The position numbers and the translations under genes were made by a program. This document shows positions 52,407 through 62,483 of a DNA stretch of 64,000 bases, one piece after another. Each line of letters opens with the position of its first letter. Positions within the stretch are counted from its first letter, which is position 1. This DNA is from Paenibacillus sp. J2TS4 (GTDB taxonomy: Bacteria; Bacillota; Bacilli; Paenibacillales; NBRC-103111). Location of the stretch: contig NZ_BOSH01000003.1 in assembly GCF_018403245.1 (NCBI RefSeq), positions 577,494 to 641,493 of the forward strand, written 5' to 3'. The notes under the pieces were generated by a model. That model was not told where the DNA came from. It saw only the letters and a program-made list of their open reading frames with translations, and made no database searches.

Positions 52407-53759
52407 ATGAAAAAGAGGATGATCCCGGCTTGCCTCGCGTTCTTCGTGCTGCTGCTGACTGCGCTGACCGGCTGCGGAGGGGGAAGCGGTACCGGTACGG
52501 AGGGAGGGAAGGGCGGACAAGATCAGGTCGAGATTACCTGGTTAGTCGTATCTAATCCCTATAAGCAAGCCTGGTATGAAAATACGGTCAAGACGTTCGA
52601 GGAGAAGCACCCGCATATTAAAGTGAAATTGATGACCTTGACCCAGACGGATGTGCCGCAGAAGCTGCCGACGATGGTTGCCAGTAATACGATGCCGGAC
52701 GTCTGGTCTGCCAACTGGGGCGGAGGATTTGCGACCTGGAAAGGGATGGATCTGCTGATGGACCTGACTCCATATATAGACAAAGATCCGCAGGCGGTCG
52801 AAGGGATTGACCCCCGGCTGTTGGATGTGTACAAGATCGAAGGCAAAATATACGGGGTTCCGATGCTGCATTACGGGTTTTTCCTGTTCTACAACAAGGA
52901 CTTGTTCGATAAAGAAGGCATTCCGTACCCAACGACCGACTGGGATGATCAAAGCTGGAACTGGGACCGGTTCGTCGAGGTGGCCAAACAGCTGACGAAG
53001 GACACGGGCAAATCGAGCGACAAGCAATTCGGCTTCTATTACGATCTGCATAACCATACGCGGGTGTGGCAGTGGGGAGGAGATTTCTTCAAGGATGAGG
53101 ATTATGTCAAAGGCGAAGTGAGTGAGCCGGCGGTTCTCGGCAACCCAAGGAATGCGGAGGCGCTGCAATTTAATGCAGACATGATCTTCGAGCATAAAAT
53201 TTCTCCTTCTCAAGGCGAATTGGATGCCGTCTCGCAGCTTGGCGATCCGTTCATGACCGGCAAGGTGGCCATGGTGCTTAAAGGCGGCTGGGGCTTCCAA
53301 AACTTCACGCAAGGCGTGAAATTCCGCTGGGGTGTGGCCGCTGTTCCTTATGCGGAAGGCCGTCAGGTTCCCAATTATGTGGACCCGTGGAATATTTACA
53401 AGAAGAGCAAGTATCCGGACGAAGCGTGGGAGTTCGTGAAATTTCTGATCGATTCCAATGGAGCTGCCAAAGAATTTACCGAGAACTCGGGTGCGACTCC
53501 GGTCCATTCGGTACTCCTCGACCGGTGGTATGAACAAATGTCCGAAGCGACGGAGATGTCGCCGGAGCAGTTAAGACAAGTCAATGAGGGCTCGCTAAAA
53601 TACGGGCGGGAGGATGCCGGTCATCTCATCAAGGAATTTTCCCCGGTCAGCAATATGATCAAGCAGACGATGGATGGCGTCTACAACGGCAACAAAACGG
53701 TTCAGCAGGCATTGGAGGAAATCGACAAAAACTTGCGCAATCTGAAATCTGGCAAATAG
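52407..53759 (+). CDS. sugar ABC transporter binding lipoprotein
   Basis: An extracellular solute-binding protein of family 1, 450 aa. The signal peptide ends in TALTGC, a good lipobox, followed by a Gly-rich linker. The mature protein has the usual two-lobe pattern: FEEKHPHIKVKLM, MPDVWSANWG, YGVPMLHYGFFLFYNKDLF, and late YVDPWNIYKKSKYPDEAWEFVKFL. It captures a sugar or oligosaccharide for the two permeases that follow within 13 bases and 11 bases. No ATPase gene is nearby; a shared MsmX-type ATPase is likely. Confidence 0.93.
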   Translation: MKKRMIPACLAFFVLLLTALTGCGGGSGTGTEGGKGGQDQVEITWLVVSNPYKQAWYENTVKTFEEKHPHIKVKLMTLTQTDVPQKLPTMVASNTMPDVWSANWGGGFATWKGMDLLMDLTPYIDKDPQAVEGIDPRLLDVYKIEGKIYGVPMLHYGFFLFYNKDLFDKEGIPYPTTDWDDQSWNWDRFVEVAKQLTKDTGKSSDKQFGFYYDLHNHTRVWQWGGDFFKDEDYVKGEVSEPAVLGNPRNAEALQFNADMIFEHKISPSQGELDAVSQLGDPFMTGKVAMVLKGGWGFQNFTQGVKFRWGVAAVPYAEGRQVPNYVDPWNIYKKSKYPDEAWEFVKFLIDSNGAAKEFTENSGATPVHSVLLDRWYEQMSEATEMSPEQLRQVNEGSLKYGREDAGHLIKEFSPVSNMIKQTMDGVYNGNKTVQQALEEIDKNLRNLKSGK

Positions 53760-53772
53760 CGGGTGAGCGAAC

Positions 53773-54723
53773 ATGAATGAGATGGAAATCTCCGCTCGTA
53801 CACCGGAGCGGCAATCTCCGGGGCCGAAGCGGAATATGGAAAGAATCCGGGAGCAGAGAGCGTTCTGGCTGTTTATATCCCCGTGGCTCATCGGATTTCT
53901 ATGCTTTACGGGGGGGCCATTCGTCGCCTCCCTGCTGCTCAGCTTTACCGACTATAATGTCGTTCTCGCACCTAACTTTATCGGCTTGGGCAATTACGTC
54001 AAGCTGTTCCAGGATAGTCTGTTCTACAAATCACTCCGCGTCACCGCCTATTACGCTTTGCTGAACGTTCCTTTTTCCATCCTGTGCTCCTTGCTGCTGG
54101 CGGTCCTGCTGAACCGCAAGGTGAAGGGAACAGCGCTGTTTCGCACGATTTATTACGCCCCGTCCATCGTTTCCGGCGTTTCCGTCGCCTTTCTCTGGTC
54201 CTGGCTGTTGAATCCCGATTTCGGGATCGTCAATAACGTGCTGCACGATGTGTTCGGCATTCAGGGTCTGGGGTGGTTCAACGATTCCAAAACGGTCGTT
54301 CCGTCCATGGTGCTGATGCATTTGACCTCGCTAGGGTCGACGATCGTCATCTTCCTGGCCAGCCTGCAATCGCTTCCTTCCGAGCTGTACGAGGCTGCCG
54401 ATATGGACGGCGCGGGAAGTGTGCGCAAATTTTTCAGTATTACCGTTCCGTTGATCTCGCCTGTCATTTTGTTTAATTCCATTATCGGAATCATCAACTC
54501 GTTCCAGGTATTCACTCAGGCATTCGTCATTACCAAGGGGGGGCCGGACTGGAATTCCTATTTTTACGTGTTGTATCTGTACGATACGGCCTTCGGGCAG
54601 TACCGGATGGGATACGCCTCGGCACAGGCCTGGATTTTGTTTATTATCATTTTCGTGCTGACGATGCTGTCGCTCTGGTTCTCCAGAAGGTTCGTCCATT
54701 ATGAATACGGTGATAACCGATAG
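53773..54723 (+). CDS. sugar ABC transporter permease, MalF/UgpA type
   Basis: A 316-aa inner-membrane permease with six helices after a polar N-terminus. The EAA loop reads LYEAADMDGAGSVRKFFSITVPLISP, the docking site for the ATPase. YIKLFQD-like segments (NYVKLFQDSLFY) fit the MalF/UgpA group. It overlaps no gene but lies 13 bases after the binding protein and 11 before the second permease. GGTGAG precedes the ATG. Confidence 0.93.
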   Translation: MNEMEISARTPERQSPGPKRNMERIREQRAFWLFISPWLIGFLCFTGGPFVASLLLSFTDYNVVLAPNFIGLGNYVKLFQDSLFYKSLRVTAYYALLNVPFSILCSLLLAVLLNRKVKGTALFRTIYYAPSIVSGVSVAFLWSWLLNPDFGIVNNVLHDVFGIQGLGWFNDSKTVVPSMVLMHLTSLGSTIVIFLASLQSLPSELYEAADMDGAGSVRKFFSITVPLISPVILFNSIIGIINSFQVFTQAFVITKGGPDWNSYFYVLYLYDTAFGQYRMGYASAQAWILFIIIFVLTMLSLWFSRRFVHYEYGDNR

Positions 54724-54734
54724 GGGGGAAAGTT

Positions 54735-55595
54735 ATGCTGCGCCTTAAAAAAATATACGGGCACGGAGAGCTGAACCCGCTCCAAAAAATCGTCACTTAC
54801 GTGCTGCTGCTGGTCGGTACCATACTCTTCGTCTTCCCGGTCTACTGGATGATCATCACTTCCTTGAAGCATCTTCCGGATGTGTACACGATGCCGCCTT
54901 CCCTGCTTTTTTTCGATATCCGCTGGGAAAATTACAAGGAGATTTTTACGATCGCACCGATGGGCAAATATTTATGGAACACGGTATGGTACAGCGCCGT
55001 ATCGATTTCGATCCATGTTGCCGCTTCATCGCTGGTCGCCTTCGGCTTTGCGAGGCTGCGGGCCAAGGGCAGCGGCATTCTGTTCGCCATCGTGCTGAGC
55101 ACGATGATGCTGCCGCCCCAGGTGACGATGATTCCGCAATATCTCGTCTTCAACAAGCTGGGGCTGATCGACACTTATTACCCGCTGATTATCCCGGCTA
55201 TTGGCGGGGGAGCCTTCCTGATCTTCCTGATGCGGCAGTTTTTTCTCGGATTGTCCAAAGATTTGGACGAAGCAGTGAAGATCGACGGAGGCAGCTACTG
55301 GACAGTCTATTTCCGGATTATTCTGCCCTTGTCCATACCGGCGCTGGCTACGGCTGCCATTCTCGACTTCATGTACCGCTGGAATGACCTGATCGGGCCG
55401 CTCATTTATATCAACTCGCCGGAAAAGTTCCCGCTGTCTCTCGGCTTGGCCGGATTTACCGCCGCCTTCGGGGGGACTCCCTGGAATCTGCTGATGGCAG
55501 CGTCGGTCGTCGCTGTCGCACCTCCGCTCGTTCTGTTCTTCTTCACCCAGAAATACTTCATCCGCGGCATCGTCATCAGCGGAACCAAAGGATAG
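54735..55595 (+). CDS. sugar ABC transporter permease, MalG/UgpE type
   Basis: The second permease, 286 aa, with six helices. The EAA loop is DLDEAVKIDGGSYWTVYFRIILPLSIP, and the start FVFPVYWMIITSLK is typical of MalG/UgpE proteins. It completes the importer with its partner upstream. AGGGGGGAAA precedes the ATG. About 370 bases separate it from the second binding protein gene. Confidence 0.93.
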   Translation: MLRLKKIYGHGELNPLQKIVTYVLLLVGTILFVFPVYWMIITSLKHLPDVYTMPPSLLFFDIRWENYKEIFTIAPMGKYLWNTVWYSAVSISIHVAASSLVAFGFARLRAKGSGILFAIVLSTMMLPPQVTMIPQYLVFNKLGLIDTYYPLIIPAIGGGAFLIFLMRQFFLGLSKDLDEAVKIDGGSYWTVYFRIILPLSIPALATAAILDFMYRWNDLIGPLIYINSPEKFPLSLGLAGFTAAFGGTPWNLLMAASVVAVAPPLVLFFFTQKYFIRGIVISGTKG

Positions 55596-55930
55596 CCGGC
55601 CCGGCGGACGATCGTTCAGGTTCAGGTCGGCCCAATCGGCACACGGTGTAAATATACCGACTCGCTTCATCTTACGGTCTCCATCTCGACAGGATAGGGG
55701 ATCGTCGTTTTTTAGACTGGCCCCAAGGTCATTCGGCCTCCTCCCCGGTTTCGGTTTAAACGGTAGATGGCCAGTCCATTTCTCGAGGCTTTCCTTTGGT
55801 AAGAAGTGTAGGTTTTTCGGATGATATTTTAATTTGCAAGGATACTCAAATGGATATCTCCGACTTATAATAAAAATAAAAGGGATAGACAAACATAAAC
55901 AGCCGATGATTCGATGATTCCCACCAAAAA

Positions 55931-55944
55931 TGACAGCGCTTTCT
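55931..55944 (+). promoter_or_regulatory. cre-like CcpA site before the sensor operon
   Basis: TGACAGCGCTTTCT is close to the palindromic cre TGAAAGCGCTTTCA, with the core AGCGCTTTC intact. It lies 22 bases before the second binding-protein start, a place where CcpA would block transcription. The rest of 55596-55966 has no gene. Confidence 0.6.
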
Positions 55945-55966
55945 AATATTGCGGGGGGAGGGAGTT

Positions 55967-57352
55967 ATGACCAGAAGCCGGAAGGAACGATTGTTTTGGG
56001 CGGCCATCGGTTTATTGCTTCTTATGAGCTCGAGCTCATGCGCGTCGGCATGGCCACAGAATAGGGCGACCCATCGGGCCGCCGGAACGTCTGAGCCGAT
56101 TGTACTCACCTTCATGCATAATTGGTCCGGGCCGAGCAAGGTCAGCACCGTATATATGGAAAGGCTCCGTCAGTTCGAGCGCGAAAATCCGGACATCCGC
56201 ATTGTACAGGACGCCATTGCCTCTGCGCAATACAAGATTAAGCTCGGTACTCACAGCGCGGGGAGGAAGCTCCCCGATCTAAGTGTAGTCTGGCCGGGCT
56301 CCCGCCTGACGCCGTTGGTCGACAGCGGGCTGCTGATGCCGATTGATGAGATCATTGGGGAATGGGAGGGCCTGCTGCCTTCCGATGCTCTGAAAGGCTT
56401 TACGGTTCATGGGCAGACGTACGCCTTGCCTGCCATCCAAAATTTCGACGATATTATTTACTATAACAAAACCTACTTGTTACAGGCCGGATACAGCGAT
56501 TTCCCGGACAGCTACAGCGAGTTCAAGGAAATGCTCGTCCAATTGAAGAAGCTGGGCGTTACACCCATCGGGCTCGGCAATAAAGACAAATGGCCGCTTT
56601 CTTCGTCCTACGCATCGGTCATTACAGACCGGATCAACGGCCCTGATTTCTTGCAGGGGGTGGCCAGTGGGGAGAGGGTTTTCACGGAGCCCGGTTTTGT
56701 TGGAGCTCTGGCCATTATTAGTGAATTGGCCGAGATGGAGGTCTGGAATGACGATATGAATTCCATCGATGCAATCCAGGTGCTGGAGCAATTCCTGCAA
56801 GGTCAAGTGGCGATGGTTATGTCTAACAGCTCCTACAATTCCAAGCTAAGAATCGATAACCCGGACGGAGCCCAGGTAGGCATCGCCCTATTTCCGCAGA
56901 TTGATGAAGGCAAGGGAGACCCGGCCCGCAGCGCAGGCAATATTCAGATGGGCATAGCCGTCAACAGCCGGCTCGATTCCGTGAAGAAGGAGGCCGCTTT
57001 CCGGTTCCTTAAATTTTTCTATGACGAATCGTTCTACCGCTCCTTATTGAAGGAAAATATTCTCGTGCCAGCCCGGCTGATGGCACCCGATGACGCAGCT
57101 CCTTCTTTGCGGGAAATGATCGAGCTGACCGGCAACGGGACGGCTCCGATTCTGGACAGCGTCGTTCCGCTAACAGTAAAAGATGCGATAGAGACCGGGT
57201 TAATTGCGATTGTTAAGGGCCAAGAGAGTCCCGAAGAGGCGGCCCGGGAAATGCAGAGGGTCATGGATAAATGGTTGGATGAAAACAAGCCGCAGATGGA
57301 GCGGAAAGAAGGAGAAGCCGCATGCGGAAGAGGAAGCGGAGGAGTTGGTTAG
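55967..57352 (+). CDS. second extracellular solute-binding protein, probable sensor partner
   Basis: A family 1 binding protein of about 461 aa with an N-terminal hydrophobic signal and an imperfect lipobox (LMSSSSC). The two-lobe pattern is clear: VLTFMHNWSGPSK, FERENPDIRI, LPDLSVVWPGSR, YALPAIQNFDDIIYYNKTY and AFRFLKFFYDESFY. It has no permease of its own and overlaps the sensor kinase gene by 31 bases, so it may present the ligand to the kinase and not to a transporter. I start it at ATG 55967, behind GGGGGGAGGGAG. Confidence 0.88.
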   Translation: MTRSRKERLFWAAIGLLLLMSSSSCASAWPQNRATHRAAGTSEPIVLTFMHNWSGPSKVSTVYMERLRQFERENPDIRIVQDAIASAQYKIKLGTHSAGRKLPDLSVVWPGSRLTPLVDSGLLMPIDEIIGEWEGLLPSDALKGFTVHGQTYALPAIQNFDDIIYYNKTYLLQAGYSDFPDSYSEFKEMLVQLKKLGVTPIGLGNKDKWPLSSSYASVITDRINGPDFLQGVASGERVFTEPGFVGALAIISELAEMEVWNDDMNSIDAIQVLEQFLQGQVAMVMSNSSYNSKLRIDNPDGAQVGIALFPQIDEGKGDPARSAGNIQMGIAVNSRLDSVKKEAAFRFLKFFYDESFYRSLLKENILVPARLMAPDDAAPSLREMIELTGNGTAPILDSVVPLTVKDAIETGLIAIVKGQESPEEAAREMQRVMDKWLDENKPQMERKEGEAACGRGSGGVG

Positions 57353-59205
57353 CGCATCTGAGCCTGAAATGGAAGTCTTATATCCTGTTCGCCGTATTTG
57401 TCACGCTGCCCACTTTGTGGCTCGGGCAGGTAGTCCTTCAGCAAGTCAGTGAAATCCTCCGGGAGCAATTCATGGCTTCCACGGAGCGGAACCTCGATGT
57501 TATTGTCATGAATTTAACGGATAAAATGAAAGCGGTCGAGGATATTTCGGACTACATGACGTACAGCCGCGATTTTCGCACGTTCATGATGAGCCCTCCG
57601 GATCAGATTCCTGCCGAAGAGAATGATCGCATACAGGATAGGATTATGGGGTTCGCCACTTTTCAACTGATGTCCAAGGGATACATCAAATCGATTTCGA
57701 TTGAGGGAATTGGCGGAGGACAGGTCGATTTCGGCGAGCCGGTCTTAAGGGATGAGCCGGGTTGGAGGGAGAAAGCCCGCAGCAAGCGAGGGGAGGCGGT
57801 CTGGAGCGACTCCTACCTCATCGATAGCGGCTGGAACGAGAGCAAACGAGTGGTTTCGATGTTTCGCGTAATCAATTCGTATGACAACCCCGAGCGTCCG
57901 ATCGGTCTGGTCACCGTAAGGCTGGACGACCGGGTCGTGTCGGAGCTGCTGGAAACCGGTATGGGCAAACAATACGGCCATATATTTATGGTACGCGGCG
58001 ACGGAACGGTGGTCTTTCATGTTGATGAGAGGTTAATCGGCTCTCTATATCCGTTGCGGGATCATTCAGAGAAGGGCGGCGATGTGCAACAGGAGCAAAA
58101 AGACGGAAAGAGGACTAGTTCTGTGGACGAGGAGGCAGGCTTCTTCAGCGACGGGTCCCCAAGGGGAGCTTATCTGCAAATCGTCCGCGAGGTCGGAACA
58201 ACGGGCTGGGAGCTGATCGCCTTGATTGACAGGGCACGGATCGAGAGTCATGCTCAAGGCATCCGAGATTCGATTCTGTTGATCCTTGGCGTTCTGCTCC
58301 TGTTGGGGCTGGCCGCCTTGTGCGGCTTTCATTGGACGATTATCCGCCCGATACTCGAGTTGAGGAAACAGACGATGCGGCTGGAGGGCGGAGACTTTCA
58401 GGCGCGGGTCGCCATCCGTTCCCGAGACGAGATCGGCAACCTTGGCAAGCAGTTCAACAGGATGGTTCGAACGATCCGCAGACTGATCGATACGAAGTAT
58501 GTGCTGGAGATTCATCAGCGTGAATCGGAATTGAAATTGCTGCAAAGCCAGATCGATCCTCACTTCTTGTATAACACGCTGGATATGATTCGCTGGACCG
58601 CCCGACTGGAACAGGCGGGTCAAACAAGCCAATTGATCGAAGCGCTGTCCCGTTTTTTTCGCAATAGCTTAAAGAAGGATCGGATGTGGACGACACTGCA
58701 GGATGAGCTCGAGTTTGTCCGGTCGTACCTCGAGCTCCATAAGAGAAGACTAGGTGACGGGCTGACTTTCTCTGTTCTGGCGGATGAGCGGGTAAGCCAT
58801 TGCGTCATGCTGACCCAGATTATCCAGCCGCTCGTGGAGAACAGCTTGAAGCACGGGCTGGCCCGCAGGAAGAGGGGGACAATTGCCGTCCGCTGCTACG
58901 AATCGGAAGGCATGCTGCAGATTGATGTGCTCGACAACGGTATCGGCTTCTCTATGGAGCAAGCCAGCTTCCTTAGGGATGCCTTCGCAGCCCCCTCTCG
59001 TCAGCCTGTGCAGGGACTGGCACTGCACAATATTATGGAACGGTTGAGAATCGTATTCGGTGAGAGAGTGGGATTCGAAGCAGGAGAGCCGCCGGGTGGG
59101 GGAGCACGCGTTAGTCTTCGGCTTCCACTTCTGTACAATTCCGAGCAGGCTGTCCGTCTGCTGCATCGCAAAGATCATCCGGGAAGGGCGGGAATCGGAC
59201 GATGA
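57322..59205 (+). CDS. YesM-type sensor histidine kinase
   Basis: A 627-aa membrane kinase of the LytS/YesM class. It has a first helix (about 15-37), an extracellular sensor of about 270 residues, a second helix (about 310-330), a HAMP linker (TMRLEGGDFQARV), the His-kinase box DPHFLYNTLDMIRW with the phospho-accepting His, and an ATPase domain (QPLVENSLKHGL, LDNGIGF). It partners the AraC-type regulator, whose gene overlaps its stop codon (ATGA). The signal probably reaches it through the binding protein encoded upstream. Confidence 0.93.
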   Translation: MRKRKRRSWLAHLSLKWKSYILFAVFVTLPTLWLGQVVLQQVSEILREQFMASTERNLDVIVMNLTDKMKAVEDISDYMTYSRDFRTFMMSPPDQIPAEENDRIQDRIMGFATFQLMSKGYIKSISIEGIGGGQVDFGEPVLRDEPGWREKARSKRGEAVWSDSYLIDSGWNESKRVVSMFRVINSYDNPERPIGLVTVRLDDRVVSELLETGMGKQYGHIFMVRGDGTVVFHVDERLIGSLYPLRDHSEKGGDVQQEQKDGKRTSSVDEEAGFFSDGSPRGAYLQIVREVGTTGWELIALIDRARIESHAQGIRDSILLILGVLLLLGLAALCGFHWTIIRPILELRKQTMRLEGGDFQARVAIRSRDEIGNLGKQFNRMVRTIRRLIDTKYVLEIHQRESELKLLQSQIDPHFLYNTLDMIRWTARLEQAGQTSQLIEALSRFFRNSLKKDRMWTTLQDELEFVRSYLELHKRRLGDGLTFSVLADERVSHCVMLTQIIQPLVENSLKHGLARRKRGTIAVRCYESEGMLQIDVLDNGIGFSMEQASFLRDAFAAPSRQPVQGLALHNIMERLRIVFGERVGFEAGEPPGGGARVSLRLPLLYNSEQAVRLLHRKDHPGRAGIGR

Positions 59206-60839
59206 GTTTCAAAATGTTGATTGTGGACGACGAGCCGGTCATTTGCAGCGGGTTAAGACAGACGATTCCGTGGGAAACGCTGGGGATCGACGTCGTAGGT
59301 GAGGCGTATGACGGTGAGGAGGCGCTTCGCATTGCTGCCGAGCAGCCTCTCGATCTGGTGCTGACGGACATCTCTATGGAGGGAATGGACGGATTGCAAT
59401 TGGCCGGAGCGTTGAAAAGACACTCTCCTCACCTTAGAGTGATCCTGATCAGCGGCTATGAACAATTCGAATATGCCCGGCAAGCTGTCCGTTTGGGAAT
59501 CGAGGACTACCTGCTCAAGCCGGTCGATATTGACGAATTGATCCGGCTAGTGACGAAAATTTCCGATCAATTGGCTGCCGAAGAAATGCAAAAGCTGCAG
59601 GCGGAGAGGGAGGAATGGCTGAACTGGCTCAGCGGTCAAATGCAGGGAAGCGAGCAAGCCAGTCCTCAAGGCTCTTTGCCCTGGGGCATAGAAAAGCCGG
59701 CAGAATGCCGGGTAGTAGTCAGCCAACTGGATCATTACTCTTATTGGCGGAACCGGCTGTCTGAACTGGAGAGCAGACAGATGCGGAAGAGTTGGAGGAC
59801 AGCAGTGGAAGCTATTCTGCAAGCTGGAGGCTGGCGTCCGCTCTCTTTCTTTCACCATCCTAACCTGCTCGTTACGCTGAGTGCAGGCTTCCCCATGAGC
59901 GCAGGCTCCTTCGCAAGCAAAGGCTCTTCCCTTACCGCGGGCTCCCCCTTGATCGAATTGCAGCCGCTTGAAGGTCTTCTATGTGAGGCGGCTGAACGCT
60001 GGGAAGGGCCCAGCCGGCTTGCATTCGGAGTATCCTCTGCGTTTGCGGAACCGGCTTATTTTCGCCAGCATGGGATGGAGGCTGTGCAGGCTCTTCAACG
60101 CCGGGCGATAGAGGCAGACCGCATCGTTTTCGTATATGACTGCGGGATGCGAATGACATCCCGGAAGGTTTCCCCTTCGACCGACGAGACCTGCCAATGG
60201 GAGGAGCGGATTGTCCGATCCATATTGATGGAGGAGGAGCAAGCATTGGCCGCAACCGTACGGGACCTGTTGAATCGCTGCAGAGACCGGGGAATGCTGC
60301 TGGACGAAGCGGTTCAGGTATGCGACGAGCTTCGCCTGATGGTCTGCCGCAAGCTTAGGGAGAGCGGACTTCGGATCGGGAGGGAGGCGGCCGGTTATCT
60401 AATGGCCAAACTTGATCCGCACGTCTATAATTGCTATGCCTCGGTCGAAGCCTTCTTCATCGACCAGCTTCTTGCGCTCGTCTCTGCAGCCGTTCCCCCT
60501 TCCTCTGGCAAAGCCTGGCGGATTATGGAACAGGCTAAATCCTATATTATTCAAAATAGCGGAAGTGATTTGCGCGCCACGGATGTGGCCGGATGGCTGC
60601 AAATTACCCCTAACTATTTCAGCATGCTGTTTAAGCAGCACACGGGTAAAAATTTCTCCGAGTTTCTGAACGAGCAAAGAATCCGAAGGGCGAAGGAGCT
60701 GCTGCTTGAAAGCACGGACCGGGTTTATGAAATAGCCGATCAGGTAGGCTATAAGGAGTATAAATATTTTTCTGCCATCTTCAAGGCCCACACCGGCTTA
60801 ACACCAACCGATTACCGGGAACTGGCTTCGGCCAGGTAA
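59202..60839 (+). CDS. YesN-type response regulator with AraC DNA-binding domain
   Basis: A 545-aa regulator. The receiver domain occupies residues 1-120, with DDEP near residue 10, Asp in LVLTDISMEGMDG near 55 and Lys in LLKPVD near 105. A long middle region (about 120-430) precedes a C-terminal AraC domain with two helix-turn-helix units (ATDVAGWLQITPNYFSMLFKQ and VYEIADQVGYKEYKYFSAIFK). It should activate the sugar importer operon and perhaps its own. A coding overlap of four bases couples it to the kinase. Confidence 0.94.
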   Translation: MSFKMLIVDDEPVICSGLRQTIPWETLGIDVVGEAYDGEEALRIAAEQPLDLVLTDISMEGMDGLQLAGALKRHSPHLRVILISGYEQFEYARQAVRLGIEDYLLKPVDIDELIRLVTKISDQLAAEEMQKLQAEREEWLNWLSGQMQGSEQASPQGSLPWGIEKPAECRVVVSQLDHYSYWRNRLSELESRQMRKSWRTAVEAILQAGGWRPLSFFHHPNLLVTLSAGFPMSAGSFASKGSSLTAGSPLIELQPLEGLLCEAAERWEGPSRLAFGVSSAFAEPAYFRQHGMEAVQALQRRAIEADRIVFVYDCGMRMTSRKVSPSTDETCQWEERIVRSILMEEEQALAATVRDLLNRCRDRGMLLDEAVQVCDELRLMVCRKLRESGLRIGREAAGYLMAKLDPHVYNCYASVEAFFIDQLLALVSAAVPPSSGKAWRIMEQAKSYIIQNSGSDLRATDVAGWLQITPNYFSMLFKQHTGKNFSEFLNEQRIRRAKELLLESTDRVYEIADQVGYKEYKYFSAIFKAHTGLTPTDYRELASAR

Positions 60840-61090
60840 GCCTTTTTTCTGCTCGGGAAAATGGGGTTTCCAGGATCCGACCGACAGCCCGGTGCTTGGC
60901 GACCTGTCTGTTAGGGGCCATGGTCTAAAGCGAGCTCAGGAGAAGGTTTCGAAAGAAGAATAAATTCCGAAGCTTAATATGACAACAGATGTCATATAAG
61001 TTTGGTATTCTTAGTAAGGGTTAACGATTGAAAAGTTCGGTGGGATTGCCGCACTTTGAACTACTTCCTTAAGAAGGAGCGAGGATAGGA

Positions 61091-61959
61091 ATGAAGCCTT
61101 TACTGGGAAAAGTGGCCGTGGTGGCCGGTGCGACTCGCGGAGCGGGACGCGGGATTGCGGTTGCGCTCGGGGAAGCCGGAGCAACGGTGTACTGCACAGG
61201 CCGGAGTGTCCGAGGGAGTTCATCCGATATGAATCGGGCGGAGACGATCGAGGATACCGCAGAAATGGTGACGGCAAGCGGCGGGAGAGGGATTCCCATT
61301 CGTGTCGATCATACGGTGGAGGACGAGGTGAAGGCTCTATTTGAACGGATCGAAAGGGAACAAGCAGGTCGTCTGGACCTTCTGGTCAATGACGTATGGG
61401 GCGGCGATCCGCTGACCGAATGGAACACTCCGTTCTGGGAACATTCGCTGGACAATGGTTTGCTCATGCAGCGGCGCGCCGTCCATTCCCATATGATCAC
61501 AAGCTGCTATGGCGCGCCGCTGATGATTAAGAGACAGCAGGGGTTAATCATAGAAATTACGGACGGCGTCGATTACCGTTACCGGGGCAACCTTTACTAC
61601 AGCTTGGCCAAAATTCGGTCATCCATCTCGCCCAAGCGATGGCGGCGGATCTTAAGCCATACGAAGTTACGGCACTGGCTTTGACCCCAGGCTTCCTGCG
61701 TTCGGAGGCCATGCTGGATCATTTCGGCGTGACAGAGGACAACTGGCGGGACGCCGGCCAGACCGACCCCCATTTTCTCATATCCGAAACACCGGCGTAT
61801 ATAGGACGGGCGGTCGTGGCGCTGGCTTCCGATCCGGAAGTGGAGCTTAAATCCGGACAGGCCTTAAGTACCTGGGCACTATCGGATGAATATGGGTTTA
61901 CCGACCGGAACGGCACCCGGCCGCATTGGGGGAATTATGCCTCAGAGCAAGGTTTCTAG
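61091..61959 (+). pseudogene. SDR-family oxidoreductase broken by a one-base deletion
   Basis: Two adjacent frames together give a normal short-chain dehydrogenase of about 289 aa. The first has the NAD-binding TRGAGRGIA and VNDVWGG and runs to YYSLAK, the catalytic Tyr-x3-Lys. The second continues directly with the C-terminal half from NSVIHLAQAMAADLKPYEV. The break lies in the run of four As at 61610-61613, where five would restore the frame. It may be a true pseudogene or a sequencing error in a homopolymer. GAAGGAGCGAGGA precedes the ATG. Confidence 0.85.
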
Positions 61960-62024
61960 GGGTCTGCCGAAGAAACCATTTTTATTGTATTATTCATAAG
62001 GGGCTGTGTATTGCCGGTCCAAGC

Positions 62025-62345
62025 TTGTCACGGAGTGCCGCACTATAGCTAACATTTCGTTATAAGTAGGCAAAGTACGGGCAATAGTGCAGGTCTTTGC
62101 GAGGTTTGTCATTAAAACCAGCCAAAGACATACAAATGTGCAGGTAAATTGGTTCACTTGGCTGATTTTCGGCTTTTTCCAGTGATTGACCTGCAGCTTT
62201 GCTCGTCTTCGCCGGGAGTTGTCCGATCTTCTCAAAAAGAAATGCACTTTTGCTTGTCTTTGGTCCAATTCATAAATCACTTTCGGAAGATGGGCTGTTC
62301 GCATGACTAAAGCGAGGAAGTACAATATGTCACGGAGCGCCGCAT
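62025..62345. repeat. degenerate intergenic repeat region
   Basis: GTCACGGAGTGCCGCA (62028) returns as GTCACGGAGCGCCGCA (62329). Between them are units with TGCAGGT (62096, 62141), CCTGCAG (62190) and TGCACTTTTGC (62240). The texture is like that at 1038-1230. A 123-codon frame on the minus strand crosses it without a ribosome binding site and is not supported. The whole gap 61960-62483 holds no gene. Confidence 0.4.
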
Positions 62346-62483
62346 CATCACCAATTACCATGAAGAACAGAGTTAGAAGTCCGAACTTGGCGCGCCTTTA
62401 ATTTGGATTAGTACGGTCGCTCTAAAAAATTACTTCCTCCGGGCAGAATCCTGGGGGAGAATCGCAGGAAGGGAGGCGAGATC

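Noticed and set aside
61990..62361. 123-codon minus-strand frame
   Set aside because: It covers only the degenerate repeat region, has no ribosome binding site, and resembles no protein that I know.
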